This document shows positions 43,261 to 52,113 of a stretch of DNA of 64,000 bases, piece by piece. Every line of letters begins with the position of its first letter. The first letter of the stretch is position 1. Source of the DNA: Butyrivibrio sp. INlla21 (GTDB lineage Bacteria > Bacillota > Clostridia > Lachnospirales > Lachnospiraceae). Under the pieces are notes generated by a model. The model saw only the letters and a program-made list of their open reading frames with translations, was not told where the DNA came from and searched no databases. The stretch lies in NCBI RefSeq assembly GCF_900116875.1, contig NZ_FPCC01000018.1, positions 1-64,000 on the forward strand, written 5' to 3'. The position numbers were made by a program, and so were the translations under genes.

Positions 43261-43929
43261 ATGAACGATATAGAAGCAATCCTTGCAAGACATTCAGTCA
43301 GAAACTATTTGGAAAAAAGAATCGAACCCGAAAAGGTTAGGTTGATAAAAGAAAAAGTTGATGAGCTCAACAAGGAAGGGAATCTTCATCTGCAGTTCAT
43401 CGAAGATGCGGGAGATGCGTACAACAGGCTCCTCAACAAGGCTATGGGACTGGCTTCCGCGCCGAGCGTTATAGCCTGCGTTGGAAAAGATGCAAAAGAT
43501 TTAGAGCAAAGAGTCGGATACTACGGCGAGAAGCTCGTTCTTTTTGCACAGACCCTTGGACTTAACACCTGCTGGGCAGGAACCTTCAACCGCAAGAAGA
43601 TTGCAGCTGAGGTTTTGGATGGTGAGCGACTTGTGATATCCATCGCGATCGGATACGGCAAGAATCAAGGCAATCCTCATAAGTCAAAAGACATTTCGCA
43701 GTTATGCGAAGCGCCCGGCAGCAGACCTGAGTGGTTCGACAAAGGGATGGAGATGGCTCTTTTGGCGCCCACTGCGATCAATCAGCAGAGATTCCTTGTC
43801 AAACTAAAAGACGACGAAACGATAGAATTCGTCGACAAAGGCGGCCCCTTCAGCAAAGTGGATCTTGGAATTGTAAGACGCCATTTTGAAATCGGGGCGG
43901 GGAAAACACAGCCGGCTGCAAAAAATTAA
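43261..43929 (+). CDS. nitroreductase-family flavoprotein
   Basis: A 222-residue protein. The N-terminal FMN-binding motif is RHSVRNYLEKRIEPEKV, followed by LLNKAMGLASAPSVIACVGK, TLGLNTCWAGTF and a C-terminal ALLAPTAINQQRFLVKL. Nitroreductases reduce nitro groups or quinones with NAD(P)H. It has a GGAGAAG ribosome site 13 bases before the ATG and is the last gene of the ArsC-MBL run. A fragment of a relative lies at 34617. Confidence 0.9.
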   Translation: MNDIEAILARHSVRNYLEKRIEPEKVRLIKEKVDELNKEGNLHLQFIEDAGDAYNRLLNKAMGLASAPSVIACVGKDAKDLEQRVGYYGEKLVLFAQTLGLNTCWAGTFNRKKIAAEVLDGERLVISIAIGYGKNQGNPHKSKDISQLCEAPGSRPEWFDKGMEMALLAPTAINQQRFLVKLKDDETIEFVDKGGPFSKVDLGIVRRHFEIGAGKTQPAAKN

Positions 43930-43945
43930 ATTTCACAAAACCTAA

Positions 43946-44008
43946 TTGACAAATACCCTAAGGGGGTATATATTAATCTCAAAAGATTGGTATACCCCTC
44001 TAGGGTAT
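43946..44008 (+). promoter_or_regulatory. csoR-copA promoter with two CsoR operators
   Basis: TTGACA (43946-43951), a 17-base spacer and TATATT (43969-43974). ATACCCTAAGGGGGTAT (43953-43969) fills the spacer, and a second copy, ATACCCCTCTAGGGTAT (43992-44008), lies in the transcribed leader. These match the G/C-tract dyad known for copper-sensing CsoR, which leaves DNA when it binds Cu(I). Confidence 0.88.
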
Positions 44009-44049
44009 TTTTATATCATAAAAGATGTACTGTTCGGTAGGAGGAAGAT

Positions 44050-44403
44050 ATGGCAAGGAAGAAGGAAAATGCTCAAGACATGCACGATACAGAAGAGATG
44101 AACACAAGCTGCCCGCACTGCTCTGGTAAGCATAAAGACAGAGAAGATAAAGAGAAAAAAGATCTCATAAACAGGCTTAAGCGAATTGAAGGGCAGGTTC
44201 GGGGCGTAGAAGGAATGCTTGAAAACGATGCATATTGCACGGATATTCTGGTGCAGGTGTCAGCGATAACAAGCGCGCTCAACAGCTTTAATAAGGTGCT
44301 TCTTGCCAATCACATGAAGTCTTGCGTTGCGGATAATATCCGAAATGGTAACGACGAGATCATAGACGAGCTTGTTGTTACATTGCAGAAGCTTATGAAG
44401 TAA
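44050..44403 (+). CDS. csoR: copper-sensing repressor CsoR
   Basis: A 117-residue all-helical DUF156 repressor. After a Cys- and His-bearing N-terminal tail (NTSCPHCSGKHKDRED) comes the family core LINRLKRIEGQVRGVEGMLE, with the Cu(I) ligands Cys in DAYCTDILVQ, His in LANHMKSC and the following Cys. The C-H-C set argues for copper rather than formaldehyde or nickel sensing. It stands before copA and behind a promoter with two CsoR-type operators. Confidence 0.93.
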   Translation: MARKKENAQDMHDTEEMNTSCPHCSGKHKDREDKEKKDLINRLKRIEGQVRGVEGMLENDAYCTDILVQVSAITSALNSFNKVLLANHMKSCVADNIRNGNDEIIDELVVTLQKLMK

Positions 44404-44474
44404 GCATCGTTCATTATTTGCATGTGTACGAGCAGAACTACGTATATCGCGAATAAGAAATGAAGGTAAAAGAA

Positions 44475-46961
44475 ATGGAACAATACAACGTAACAGGTAT
44501 GAGCTGTGCTGCATGCCAGGCCAGAGTTGAAAAGGCGGTGAGCGCGATCGACGGAGTCGAGAGCTGCGCGGTAAGCCTTCTCACAAACTCGATGGGCGTT
44601 GAAGGCAGCGCATCCAGCGAAGAAATAATTAAAGCGGTAGAGGCCGCAGGATACGGAGCAAGCCTTAAGAAATCATCCAAGGCAGCAGGCGGTAGCGCCG
44701 CGCAGGAAGCGGAAGATTCTCTGAAAGACACAGAAACTCTCAAGTTAAAAAAGAGGTTGATCGCTTCGGTAGTTCTTTTGATTCCACTTATGTACGTATC
44801 GATGGGACACATGCTGTGGAACTGGCCGCTGCCCGGGTTCCTTGACGGAAACCATGTCGCGATGGGCTTGTACGAGCTTCTGATAGCGGGCCTTATCATG
44901 GTCATAAATCAGAAATTCTTTATAAGCGGTTTCAAAGGGCTTCTCCACAGATCGCCCAACATGGACACGCTCGTTGCACTCGGAGCCACAGCTTCTTTTG
45001 CGTACAGCGTATATGCGCTTTTTGCGATGACAGGCGCCGTGCTCGCAAACGACACCGACAAGATCATGTACTTCATGGATCAGTTCTACTTTGAATCCGC
45101 GGCGACAATACTCACACTTATCACAGTCGGAAAGACGCTTGAAGCTAAGTCCAAAGGCAAGACCACCGATGCGCTCAAGTCGCTCATGAAGATAGCACCC
45201 AAGACAGCTGTTCTTCTAAAAGACGGCGTGGAAAAAGAGGTTCCGATCGAGGAAGTTTCAGTCGGAGATAGATTCGTTGTAAGACCCGGAGACAGCATAC
45301 CCGTGGACGGTATCGTGACTGAGGGCGAGAGCGCCGTGAACGAATCCGCACTTACGGGTGAGAGCATTCCCGTGGAAAAACAAGTCGGAGACAAGGTTTC
45401 CGCCGCAACAATAAATACCTCGGGATATATGGTCTGCGAAGCAACCAGAGTCGGAGAAGACACAACGCTTGCGGGAATCATCCGCATGGTGAGCGACGCG
45501 GCAGCGACTAAGGCGCCGATTGCCAAGATCGCCGACAGAGTATCCGGCGTTTTTGTCCCTGTTGTAATCGCCATCGCAATTGTCACATTTATCGTCTGGC
45601 TCCTTGTCGGACAGACTTTCGGTTATGCGATCGCCAGAGCGGTATCCGTTCTTGTCATCAGCTGCCCCTGCGCGCTTGGACTTGCCACACCCGTAGCCAT
45701 TATGGTCGGAAACGGAGTCGGTGCAAGAGCCGGCATTCTGTATAAAACCGCTGCAGCTCAGGAACTTGCGGGCAAAATAAATATCGTCGCGCTCGATAAA
45801 ACGGGAACGATAACCACAGGAATCATGCGCGTTACGGATATTATACCGGTTGCAGGTCACAGCAAAGAAGAACTACTTAGCACAGCTTTTTCACTTGAAG
45901 CAAAGAGCGAACATCCGATTTCAAAGGCAATCGCAACATGCGCTGAAGAGCAGGGAATCAAGCTTGAGGAGACAAAAGAGTTTGAGGCTTTGTCCGGAAA
46001 CGGTCTTCGAGCAAAGTTTGGCGACAACGTGATCGCGGGCGGAAACGCTAAGTTTATCGCGGGAATCGCAGGTGACGCCGTCGTTTCACATAAGAGCACA
46101 ATGGATGAGCTCGCAAAGCAGGGCAAGACACAGGTTCTTTTTACCAAGAACAATGAACTGCTCGGAATAATTGCTGTCGCAGATGCGATAAAAGAGGATT
46201 CGGCCGCGGCGATTTCGCAGCTGAAAGAAATGGGTCTTCACGTTGTCATGCTCACCGGCGATAACAAGATAACAGCCAAGGCAATCGCGGATCAGGCCGG
46301 CGTTGACGAAGTTGTCGCGGAAGTGATGCCCGACGGAAAAGAGTCCGTGGTAAAAGAGCTTATGGCAAAAGGCAAAGTCGCCATGGTCGGAGACGGAATT
46401 AACGATGCGCCTGCGCTCACACGTGCGGACATCGGAATCGCGATCGGCGCGGGAACGGACATTGCGATAGATGCAGCGGACGTCGTGCTTATGAAGGGAA
46501 GCCTTCTCGATGTTGCGGCAGCAATCAGGATCTCAAGAGCAACACTTAAGAACATAAAGGAAAATCTATTCTGGGCATTCTTTTACAACGTTATAGGAAT
46601 CCCGCTTGCGGCAGGCTGCTACGTTGCGGCTTTCGGCTGGACATTAAATCCGATGTTCGGCGCGGCGGCAATGGGACTCTCAAGTTTTTGCGTGGTATCG
46701 AATGCGCTGAGGCTGAATCTAATAAAGGTATATAAAAACAAAAAGGAGAACAATCAAATGAATATCACAGTTAACGGAATGATGTGCCAGCACTGCGAAG
46801 CACACGTAAAAAAAGCACTTGAGGCAATCGACGGAATCACAAGTGCGACAGCATCTCACGAAAAGAACCTTGTAACTATAGAAACCACCAAGGATATCGA
46901 CGAAGCGCTTATCAAGGCGGCTGTCGAGGAAGCAGGATATGAATATGGCGGAAAAGCTTGA
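44475..46961 (+). CDS. copA: copper-exporting P1B-ATPase with C-terminal CopZ-like domain
   Basis: A membrane pump for Cu(I). The start is ATG 44475, since AAGGT lies 8 bases before it; the ATG at 44460 lies upstream of that site. The product is 828 residues: N-terminal heavy-metal domain ([15 protein letters not shown]), eight membrane helices, TGES in the actuator, [12 protein letters not shown] in the sixth helix, DKTGTIT phosphorylation site, and [10 protein letters not shown]. From about residue 762 the frame continues without a stop into a second domain, [20 protein letters not shown], which is a complete CopZ. An AAGGAG at 46743-46748 before its ATG 46758 could also yield free CopZ. 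Confidence 0.95.
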   Translation: MEQYNVTGMSCAACQARVEKAVSAIDGVESCAVSLLTNSMGVEGSASSEEIIKAVEAAGYGASLKKSSKAAGGSAAQEAEDSLKDTETLKLKKRLIASVVLLIPLMYVSMGHMLWNWPLPGFLDGNHVAMGLYELLIAGLIMVINQKFFISGFKGLLHRSPNMDTLVALGATASFAYSVYALFAMTGAVLANDTDKIMYFMDQFYFESAATILTLITVGKTLEAKSKGKTTDALKSLMKIAPKTAVLLKDGVEKEVPIEEVSVGDRFVVRPGDSIPVDGIVTEGESAVNESALTGESIPVEKQVGDKVSAATINTSGYMVCEATRVGEDTTLAGIIRMVSDAAATKAPIAKIADRVSGVFVPVVIAIAIVTFIVWLLVGQTFGYAIARAVSVLVISCPCALGLATPVAIMVGNGVGARAGILYKTAAAQELAGKINIVALDKTGTITTGIMRVTDIIPVAGHSKEELLSTAFSLEAKSEHPISKAIATCAEEQGIKLEETKEFEALSGNGLRAKFGDNVIAGGNAKFIAGIAGDAVVSHKSTMDELAKQGKTQVLFTKNNELLGIIAVADAIKEDSAAAISQLKEMGLHVVMLTGDNKITAKAIADQAGVDEVVAEVMPDGKESVVKELMAKGKVAMVGDGINDAPALTRADIGIAIGAGTDIAIDAADVVLMKGSLLDVAAAIRISRATLKNIKENLFWAFFYNVIGIPLAAGCYVAAFGWTLNPMFGAAAMGLSSFCVVSNALRLNLIKVYKNKKENNQMNITVNGMMCQHCEAHVKKALEAIDGITSATASHEKNLVTIETTKDIDEALIKAAVEEAGYEYGGKA

Positions 46962-47913
46962 GAAGCAAAATGGACCACAAACCCCGTCCCCTAGGACCAT
47001 CGCATTTCACAAACCGAATTTTGAAGAAGCTGCGGAGCTTTCCAAGATATATGCGCTGAGAAACAACAAGACCTGCGACAGCACGGTGCTTGATACGTAT
47101 ATTTGGAAGGGCCTGTACAATACGGAAATCTATCTGGAAGACGGCGCTGCGCTCATTCTTATGAAGGATGAAAAAGGATATTTTGCGGCGATGCCATATT
47201 GCTCGGACGAAGATCTCCCAAAGTATTTTGAGCTATTAAGACAGTACTTCCACGAGGAATTAAAGAGCCCGTTAAGGATTGACCTTGCGGACGAAGATGC
47301 GCTGAAAGTTTTGGGATTATTTGATGACCCCGAATATGCCGTCGAGGAAGAAACCGACCTTAAAGACTATCTCTACGATGCCGAGGAACTCAGAACCCTT
47401 GCGGGAAAGAAGTTCCAGAAGAAAAGAAATCTCGTAAACAAATTCATGAAAGAATATGAGGGCAGATGGGAATACAAGACCATGTGCTGCGTCGACGAAT
47501 ATTTCCTTGAAGAGTTCATGAAAAAATGGGTAGAGAATAGGATAGCGGAAGGCGCAGAGAGCGAAGATACGCTAATTGCGGAAAAAAACGGAATTGTCGA
47601 TGTTCTCAGAAACTGCGACAAAGTTACGTTCAGAGTAGGCGGAATTTTTATCGACGAAATGCTTGAAGCCTTCACCATCGGCTCCTACAACAGCAGAGAA
47701 AAGATGGCGGTTATCAGCGTTGAGAAAGGCAACTCCGAGATTCCCGGAATCTATCAGGTCATCAATCAACAGTTTCTTTTAAACGCGTTTGAAGACGCCG
47801 AGCTTGTCAACAGAGAAGATGACATGGGTCTCGAGGGTCTTAGGCAAGCCAAGGAGAGCTACAACCAGATTGGCTACGCCAGGAAATACAGAGTATGTGA
47901 GAAGAGCATTTAA
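46939..47913 (+). CDS. DUF2156 (phosphatidylglycerol lysyltransferase C-domain-like) protein
   Basis: A 324-residue cytosolic protein of GNAT-like fold: [20 protein letters not shown], RKNxxNKF-like block [20 protein letters not shown], and [20 protein letters not shown]. The family is the catalytic half of MprF-type aminoacyl-phospholipid synthases, but soluble DUF2156 proteins like this one lack the flippase and have no proven substrate. The start overlaps the end of copA by 23 bases, so the two are coupled. Confidence 0.82.
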   Translation: MNMAEKLEKQNGPQTPSPRTIAFHKPNFEEAAELSKIYALRNNKTCDSTVLDTYIWKGLYNTEIYLEDGAALILMKDEKGYFAAMPYCSDEDLPKYFELLRQYFHEELKSPLRIDLADEDALKVLGLFDDPEYAVEEETDLKDYLYDAEELRTLAGKKFQKKRNLVNKFMKEYEGRWEYKTMCCVDEYFLEEFMKKWVENRIAEGAESEDTLIAEKNGIVDVLRNCDKVTFRVGGIFIDEMLEAFTIGSYNSREKMAVISVEKGNSEIPGIYQVINQQFLLNAFEDAELVNREDDMGLEGLRQAKESYNQIGYARKYRVCEKSI

Positions 47914-47949
47914 GGGAATCCGATAATAAACGAGTATTCGCAAAACCGG

Positions 47950-48741
47950 ATGAGTATAGAACACATGATAAAAGAGTATTCACAGAAAGATATTTTGGAA
48001 AAAGAGAATACGAGAGAGCTTTACGAAGAGTCTTTTGACGATCCGAAGGAGTTTGTCGACTACTACTATGAAGACAAATGCAGCGACAACAGGATGATAG
48101 TGAGCGAGGAAAACGGTGAAGTGATTTCGATGCTTCACCTCAATCCGTACACGGTTAATCTGTGCGGAAAACTTGTTCCGTCTTACTACGTCGTTGCCGT
48201 CGCGACCAAAGAAAGCAGGCGACGCGAGCGGCAGATGGCGAAGGTGTTTGAAAAGACATTTGAGCTCTTAAAGAAAGAGCACATTCCTTTCGTATTTCTT
48301 TTGCCTGTGGACGAGTCCATCTATTCCTGGATGGGCTTTGAAAAGGTGTGCGATTTTACCTTGAATAGAATCTCCGACTACGAAGAAATCAAGAAAAACT
48401 ACGATATCTACTGCGTCAGAGACGATGACTACATCCGCAGAATGAATAAGGAAGATGAACTTCGCGCGCTCGACAAAGGCGAAGTTCTCCCCGATAAGCC
48501 CGTGATCATGGCGAAGATCACCGACCTCGAGGCGTTCGCCGCCGCAGTGGGCGCGGGCTCCGGCACTTCCGCGGGCAATGGCTCCGGTATTTCTGCGGGA
48601 ACGCGCCCCGGAACCACCGTTGGAAAGGGCTCTGACACCGGCACAGGGAAATGGTCCGGCACGGAAGCGGGCTTTGCGACCGAGAAAGAAGCCCTGGCGT
48701 GGATGAGGGATAGAAGAATGTATTTTTGTGAGGAAGTATAA
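47950..48741 (+). CDS. GNAT acetyltransferase with a Gly/Ser/Thr-rich insertion
   Basis: A 263-residue protein. Residues 40-140 form a GNAT fold (LVPSYYVVAVATKESRRRER with the CoA-binding region, HIPFVFLLPVDESIYSWMGF). Residues about 197-237 are a low-complexity stretch of repeated short units rich in Gly, Ser and Thr (AGSGTSAGNGSGISAGTRPG), followed by a short ordered tail. Such an insertion is rare in this family and may have grown by slippage. It follows the DUF2156 gene closely. Substrate unknown. Confidence 0.8.
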   Translation: MSIEHMIKEYSQKDILEKENTRELYEESFDDPKEFVDYYYEDKCSDNRMIVSEENGEVISMLHLNPYTVNLCGKLVPSYYVVAVATKESRRRERQMAKVFEKTFELLKKEHIPFVFLLPVDESIYSWMGFEKVCDFTLNRISDYEEIKKNYDIYCVRDDDYIRRMNKEDELRALDKGEVLPDKPVIMAKITDLEAFAAAVGAGSGTSAGNGSGISAGTRPGTTVGKGSDTGTGKWSGTEAGFATEKEALAWMRDRRMYFCEEV

Positions 48742-48747
48742 GGGATT

Positions 48748-49026
48748 ATGAAAAAATATGATATAACCGATATGTATTCTTTTTTGCCCAAAAAAGAATT
48801 GGGATTAGATAATGTAAAAAAGATTTTTTTGAAGAGTGCTTCGAATGCATTGAATGAAATAGATGGATATACGGTGATAGGATACGATGAAGTTTCAGGT
48901 TATCCTGAAAATGTGGTGCTTTTGTCGCAGGAATTAATATCTGAAAAGAAGAAAGTAGCAATTATAAAAAAGGAAGATGTAGTGACAGCTATTGTTGGAT
49001 ATCGCGAAATAGGTAGAGATGGATAA
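48748..49026 (+). CDS. hypothetical protein, 92 residues
   Basis: A small soluble protein (KKYDITDMYSFLPKKELGLD, NALNEIDGYTVIGYDEVSGY, ENVVLLSQELISEKKKVAII) that starts 6 bases after the GNAT gene with AGGGAT before it. Its base composition is more AT-rich than its neighbours. No known family recognised; amino-acid composition and in-line position support a real gene. Confidence 0.55.
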   Translation: MKKYDITDMYSFLPKKELGLDNVKKIFLKSASNALNEIDGYTVIGYDEVSGYPENVVLLSQELISEKKKVAIIKKEDVVTAIVGYREIGRDG

Positions 49027-49463
49027 TTTATAAAACAATTCTTTCTCAGGATTTTGCAACTTGGGCATGCGAAATACGATTTTCTTCAAATTTGCATGCC
49101 TAATTTGGCGATTTTATCGGTATTACAATTGAAATTTGGGTATAAGCAGAGGTTTGTAAGCATGCGCTTTGAGGTTTTTCATGAAAGCGCATGCTTTTTC
49201 TATGGTTTCGATGCATGCATTTTTGCAAAAATAGTTGATTTGCGTGCCGATAAACGATATTGCGCTCATTTTCGAGGCGATGGGAGGTGCAAATCGACTT
49301 GCCGAGGATGCATGGCATTTTTCAGGAGAAAAATGATACAACGAGCGGTATGGATATAACAAAAAATGACAACTGAAAAATCGAAATATAAGAGGCTGCG
49401 GTTTCCATGTACTACTATCATTACTCTTAGGTGGGTTTCATAAACAAATGAGAGGTGGATATA
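49027..49463. other. gene-free stretch with repeated GCATGC words and a hairpin
   Basis: About 440 bases. ORFs on both strands overlap each other and have no ribosome site, so I call none. GCATGC occurs near 49066, 49093, 49160, 49188 and 49213. GCATGCGCTTT (49160-49170) and AAAGCGCATGC (49184-49194) make a perfect 11-base hairpin followed by TTTTT, a terminator-like structure for the 46.9-49.0 kb run. Confidence 0.5.
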
Positions 49464-50666
49464 ATGGAAATAGCACACAGAAAAGTCAACAAGCGGATAC
49501 GATTCGTGGATGCACAGGGCAATCCGCTTTCTAACAAGAATATAGGCATCAGGCAGACGAACCACAAGTTTTTGTTTGGCTGCGGAGCCTTTGATTTTAT
49601 TCCATACGTACTTAAGGAAGAAGATGAATACAAGCAGATAACGGACAGCTGGCTGGAGATTTTTAACTACGGCACGCTGCCTTTTTACTGGGGACAATAT
49701 GAGACCGAGGAAGGCAAGCCCAATAAGGACGCGCTCATGAAGGCGGCCAAGTATCTTCAGAGCAAGGGCGCTAAGGTCAAAGGGCATCCGCTTTGCTGGC
49801 ACACAGCCTGTGCGGATTGGCTCATGAAATACGACAACAAGACGATCATGCAGAAGCAGCTTGAGAGAATAGACAGAGAAGTTGTAGGCTTCAAGGGCGT
49901 CATCGACATGTGGGATGTTATCAACGAAGTCGTGATCATGCCGATTTTCGATAAGTACGACAATGCGATCACAAGGATCTGCAAGGAAAAAGGCAGAGTC
50001 GGCCTGATAAAAGAGGTTTTTGAAAGAGCTCACGCCGACAATCCCGATGCAGTTCTTTTGCTCAACGATTTCAATACTTCAACAAGCTACGAGATACTTA
50101 TCGACGGCTGCCTCAACGCCGGAGTTCCGATAAGCGCCATCGGAATCCAGTCCCATCAGCATCAGGGATACTGGGGAAAAGAGAAATTGGAGGAGGTTCT
50201 TGAGAGATACTCCCATTTCGGACTTCCGATTCATTTTACGGAGAACACTTTGATCTCGGGCGATATCATGCCGGCGCACATAGTCGATCTGAACGACTGG
50301 CAGGTTGACGAATGGCCTTCGACCCCCGAGGGAGAAGAAAGACAGGCAAAAGAAATAGAGGAGATGTATAGAATTCTCTTTTCACATCCTCTTGTTGAAG
50401 CCGTGACAACATGGGATTACAGAGACGGCGCATGGCTCAAGGCTCCGAGCGGATATATCAGACTTGATAATTCCAAGAAGCCTTCGTTTGAGATGCTCAA
50501 AAAGCTTGTAAAAGAAGAATGGTGGACGGACGAGACAGTCACAACCGATGAAAACGGTTATGCTATCGTGAATGCATTTAAGGGTGACTACAAGATCGGC
50601 TGCGATGGCGTCGAAGTTGAAAAACAGTTCGTTGACGACAATGAAGAGGTAGTAACTTTAAAATGA
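49464..50666 (+). CDS. xynA: intracellular GH10 endo-1,4-beta-xylanase
   Basis: A 400-residue glycoside hydrolase of family 10 that cuts xylan or xylo-oligosaccharides with retention. The acid/base Glu is in MWDVINEVV and the nucleophile Glu in IHFTENTL; the substrate-site blocks KGHPLCWHT and GIQSHQHQGYW are also present. There is no signal peptide, so it acts inside the cell on imported xylo-oligosaccharides, as described in rumen Butyrivibrio. The start is ATG 49464 behind GAGAGGTGG. About 50 extra residues at the C-terminus form a small beta domain. It overlaps the MATE gene by four bases. The symbol is generic. Confidence 0.92.
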   Translation: MEIAHRKVNKRIRFVDAQGNPLSNKNIGIRQTNHKFLFGCGAFDFIPYVLKEEDEYKQITDSWLEIFNYGTLPFYWGQYETEEGKPNKDALMKAAKYLQSKGAKVKGHPLCWHTACADWLMKYDNKTIMQKQLERIDREVVGFKGVIDMWDVINEVVIMPIFDKYDNAITRICKEKGRVGLIKEVFERAHADNPDAVLLLNDFNTSTSYEILIDGCLNAGVPISAIGIQSHQHQGYWGKEKLEEVLERYSHFGLPIHFTENTLISGDIMPAHIVDLNDWQVDEWPSTPEGEERQAKEIEEMYRILFSHPLVEAVTTWDYRDGAWLKAPSGYIRLDNSKKPSFEMLKKLVKEEWWTDETVTTDENGYAIVNAFKGDYKIGCDGVEVEKQFVDDNEEVVTLK

Positions 50667-52039
50667 GTAATAAAACGCATAAATCCGCAGTGATCAACAT
50701 GACCGAGGGAAATCCGGTCTCTTTGATAATAAAATTTTCAATTCCGATGCTTATCGGAAATCTTTTTCAGCAGCTTTACAATTTGGTGGATGCGATCATC
50801 GTAGGCCAATTTGTCGGCGCGAAAGCGCTTGGTGCGGTTGGTGCTACGGGCTCCGTGACGTTTCTTTTCTTTGCGCTCTGCAACGGAATCGGAAACGGCG
50901 GAGGCATCATCACTTCGCAGTTTTTCGGAAAAGGCGATGACGACGATGTAAAGAGCTGTATCGCCAATACGGGATATATCATGGTGGTTTTCCCGACGAT
51001 CGTAGGCATTATCGCATTTCTTTTGTCAGGGAAAATACTAAGGCTTCTTGAGACACCGGCAGACATAATGGCCGATTCCGCGGCATATCTTAAGATAATG
51101 TGCGTCGGTCTTGTTTTTGTGTCGCTTTATAACTACGCATCTTCCATGCTTCGTGCACTCGGAGATTCAAAAACACCGCTTTATTTCCTTATCTTTTCCT
51201 GCGTTCTCAACGCCTCAATGGACGTGCTGCTTGTGTGCGGCTTCCATATGGGCGTTGTCGGCGCAGGCGTAGCGACTGTGGTAGCGCAGTTTGCTTCGGG
51301 AATAGGATGCCTTATATACGCAATAAATAGAAATGAATTTTTTCATCTTAAGGGAAAAGACCTTGCGTTTAAACCGTACATTGTCTCCAGAGTTTTAAAG
51401 CTCGGAATACCGCTCTCACTGCAATTCTCAATGATCGCGATCTCTTGCATGGCGCTTCAGAGAGTGGTTAATTCCTTCGGACCTGTTGCCGTAGCGGCAT
51501 TTACAGCAACCAGCAGAATAGAGCAGATAATCCACCTTCCTTATCAGACGCTCAGTGCAGCCCTTGCTACTTTTACAGGCCAGAACTACGGCGCGCGTAA
51601 GTACGATCGAATCACGGTCGGATTTAAGAAGTGCGTAATGATGATGGCAATCTTTTCTGTTGCAATGCTGCCTGTAATGCAGCTGTTCGGAAAATATATA
51701 ATAAGAATTTTTGTCGCAGATTCAGCCGTTATAAATATGGGCGCAAGAGCACTGCAGATAACCAGTATCTTTTATATCATGCTAGGAACGATCTACATCG
51801 TAAGAGGTGTGCTTAACGGTCTTGGAGATTCTGTATTTGCGCTGATAAACGGAATCGTCGAAGTAATCGGAAGATTCATTGTACCCATACCCCTTACGGG
51901 AATCGCTGCGATCGGCGTCTGGGGCATCTGGTGGTCAGTCGGAATCGTGTGGTCAATGGCAGGTATCAGCGCCTGGATGCGGTACTTACAATATAAAAAG
52001 AAAGTAATCCCCGAAGGCGGAGTTGCTATTCCATTTTGA
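50663..52039 (+). CDS. MATE-family efflux transporter
   Basis: A 458-residue membrane protein with twelve predicted helices in two six-helix halves (PMLIGNLFQQLYNLVDAIIV starts the first; PLSLQFSMIAISCMALQRVV the second). It is a sodium- or proton-driven multidrug exporter family. ATGA overlap with the xylanase gene shows coupled expression; the functional link is unclear. Confidence 0.92.
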   Translation: MSNKTHKSAVINMTEGNPVSLIIKFSIPMLIGNLFQQLYNLVDAIIVGQFVGAKALGAVGATGSVTFLFFALCNGIGNGGGIITSQFFGKGDDDDVKSCIANTGYIMVVFPTIVGIIAFLLSGKILRLLETPADIMADSAAYLKIMCVGLVFVSLYNYASSMLRALGDSKTPLYFLIFSCVLNASMDVLLVCGFHMGVVGAGVATVVAQFASGIGCLIYAINRNEFFHLKGKDLAFKPYIVSRVLKLGIPLSLQFSMIAISCMALQRVVNSFGPVAVAAFTATSRIEQIIHLPYQTLSAALATFTGQNYGARKYDRITVGFKKCVMMMAIFSVAMLPVMQLFGKYIIRIFVADSAVINMGARALQITSIFYIMLGTIYIVRGVLNGLGDSVFALINGIVEVIGRFIVPIPLTGIAAIGVWGIWWSVGIVWSMAGISAWMRYLQYKKKVIPEGGVAIPF

Positions 52040-52078
52040 TGTTCCGAAAAATTTATGATAGACTACTTTTAAAATGTA

Positions 52079-52094
52079 GTTAGCAATAGCTAAC
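52079..52094. promoter_or_regulatory. GTTAGC-N4-GCTAAC operator 2
   Basis: GTTAGC AATA GCTAAC, ending 19 bases before the Tp47-like gene and directly upstream of its GAGAGGAG ribosome site. Confidence 0.8.
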
Positions 52095-52113
52095 AAAAGA
52101 GAGGAGTCTATTT

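Noticed and set aside
49054..49359. 101-codon ORF rich in Cys and Phe in the GCATGC cluster
   Set aside because: Overlapping ORFs exist on both strands, none has a ribosome site, and the hairpin interrupts it. Treated as noncoding.
49266..50033. 255-codon minus-strand ORF across the start of the xylanase gene
   Set aside because: It is antisense to a clear GH10 coding sequence and lacks a ribosome site and any family motif.
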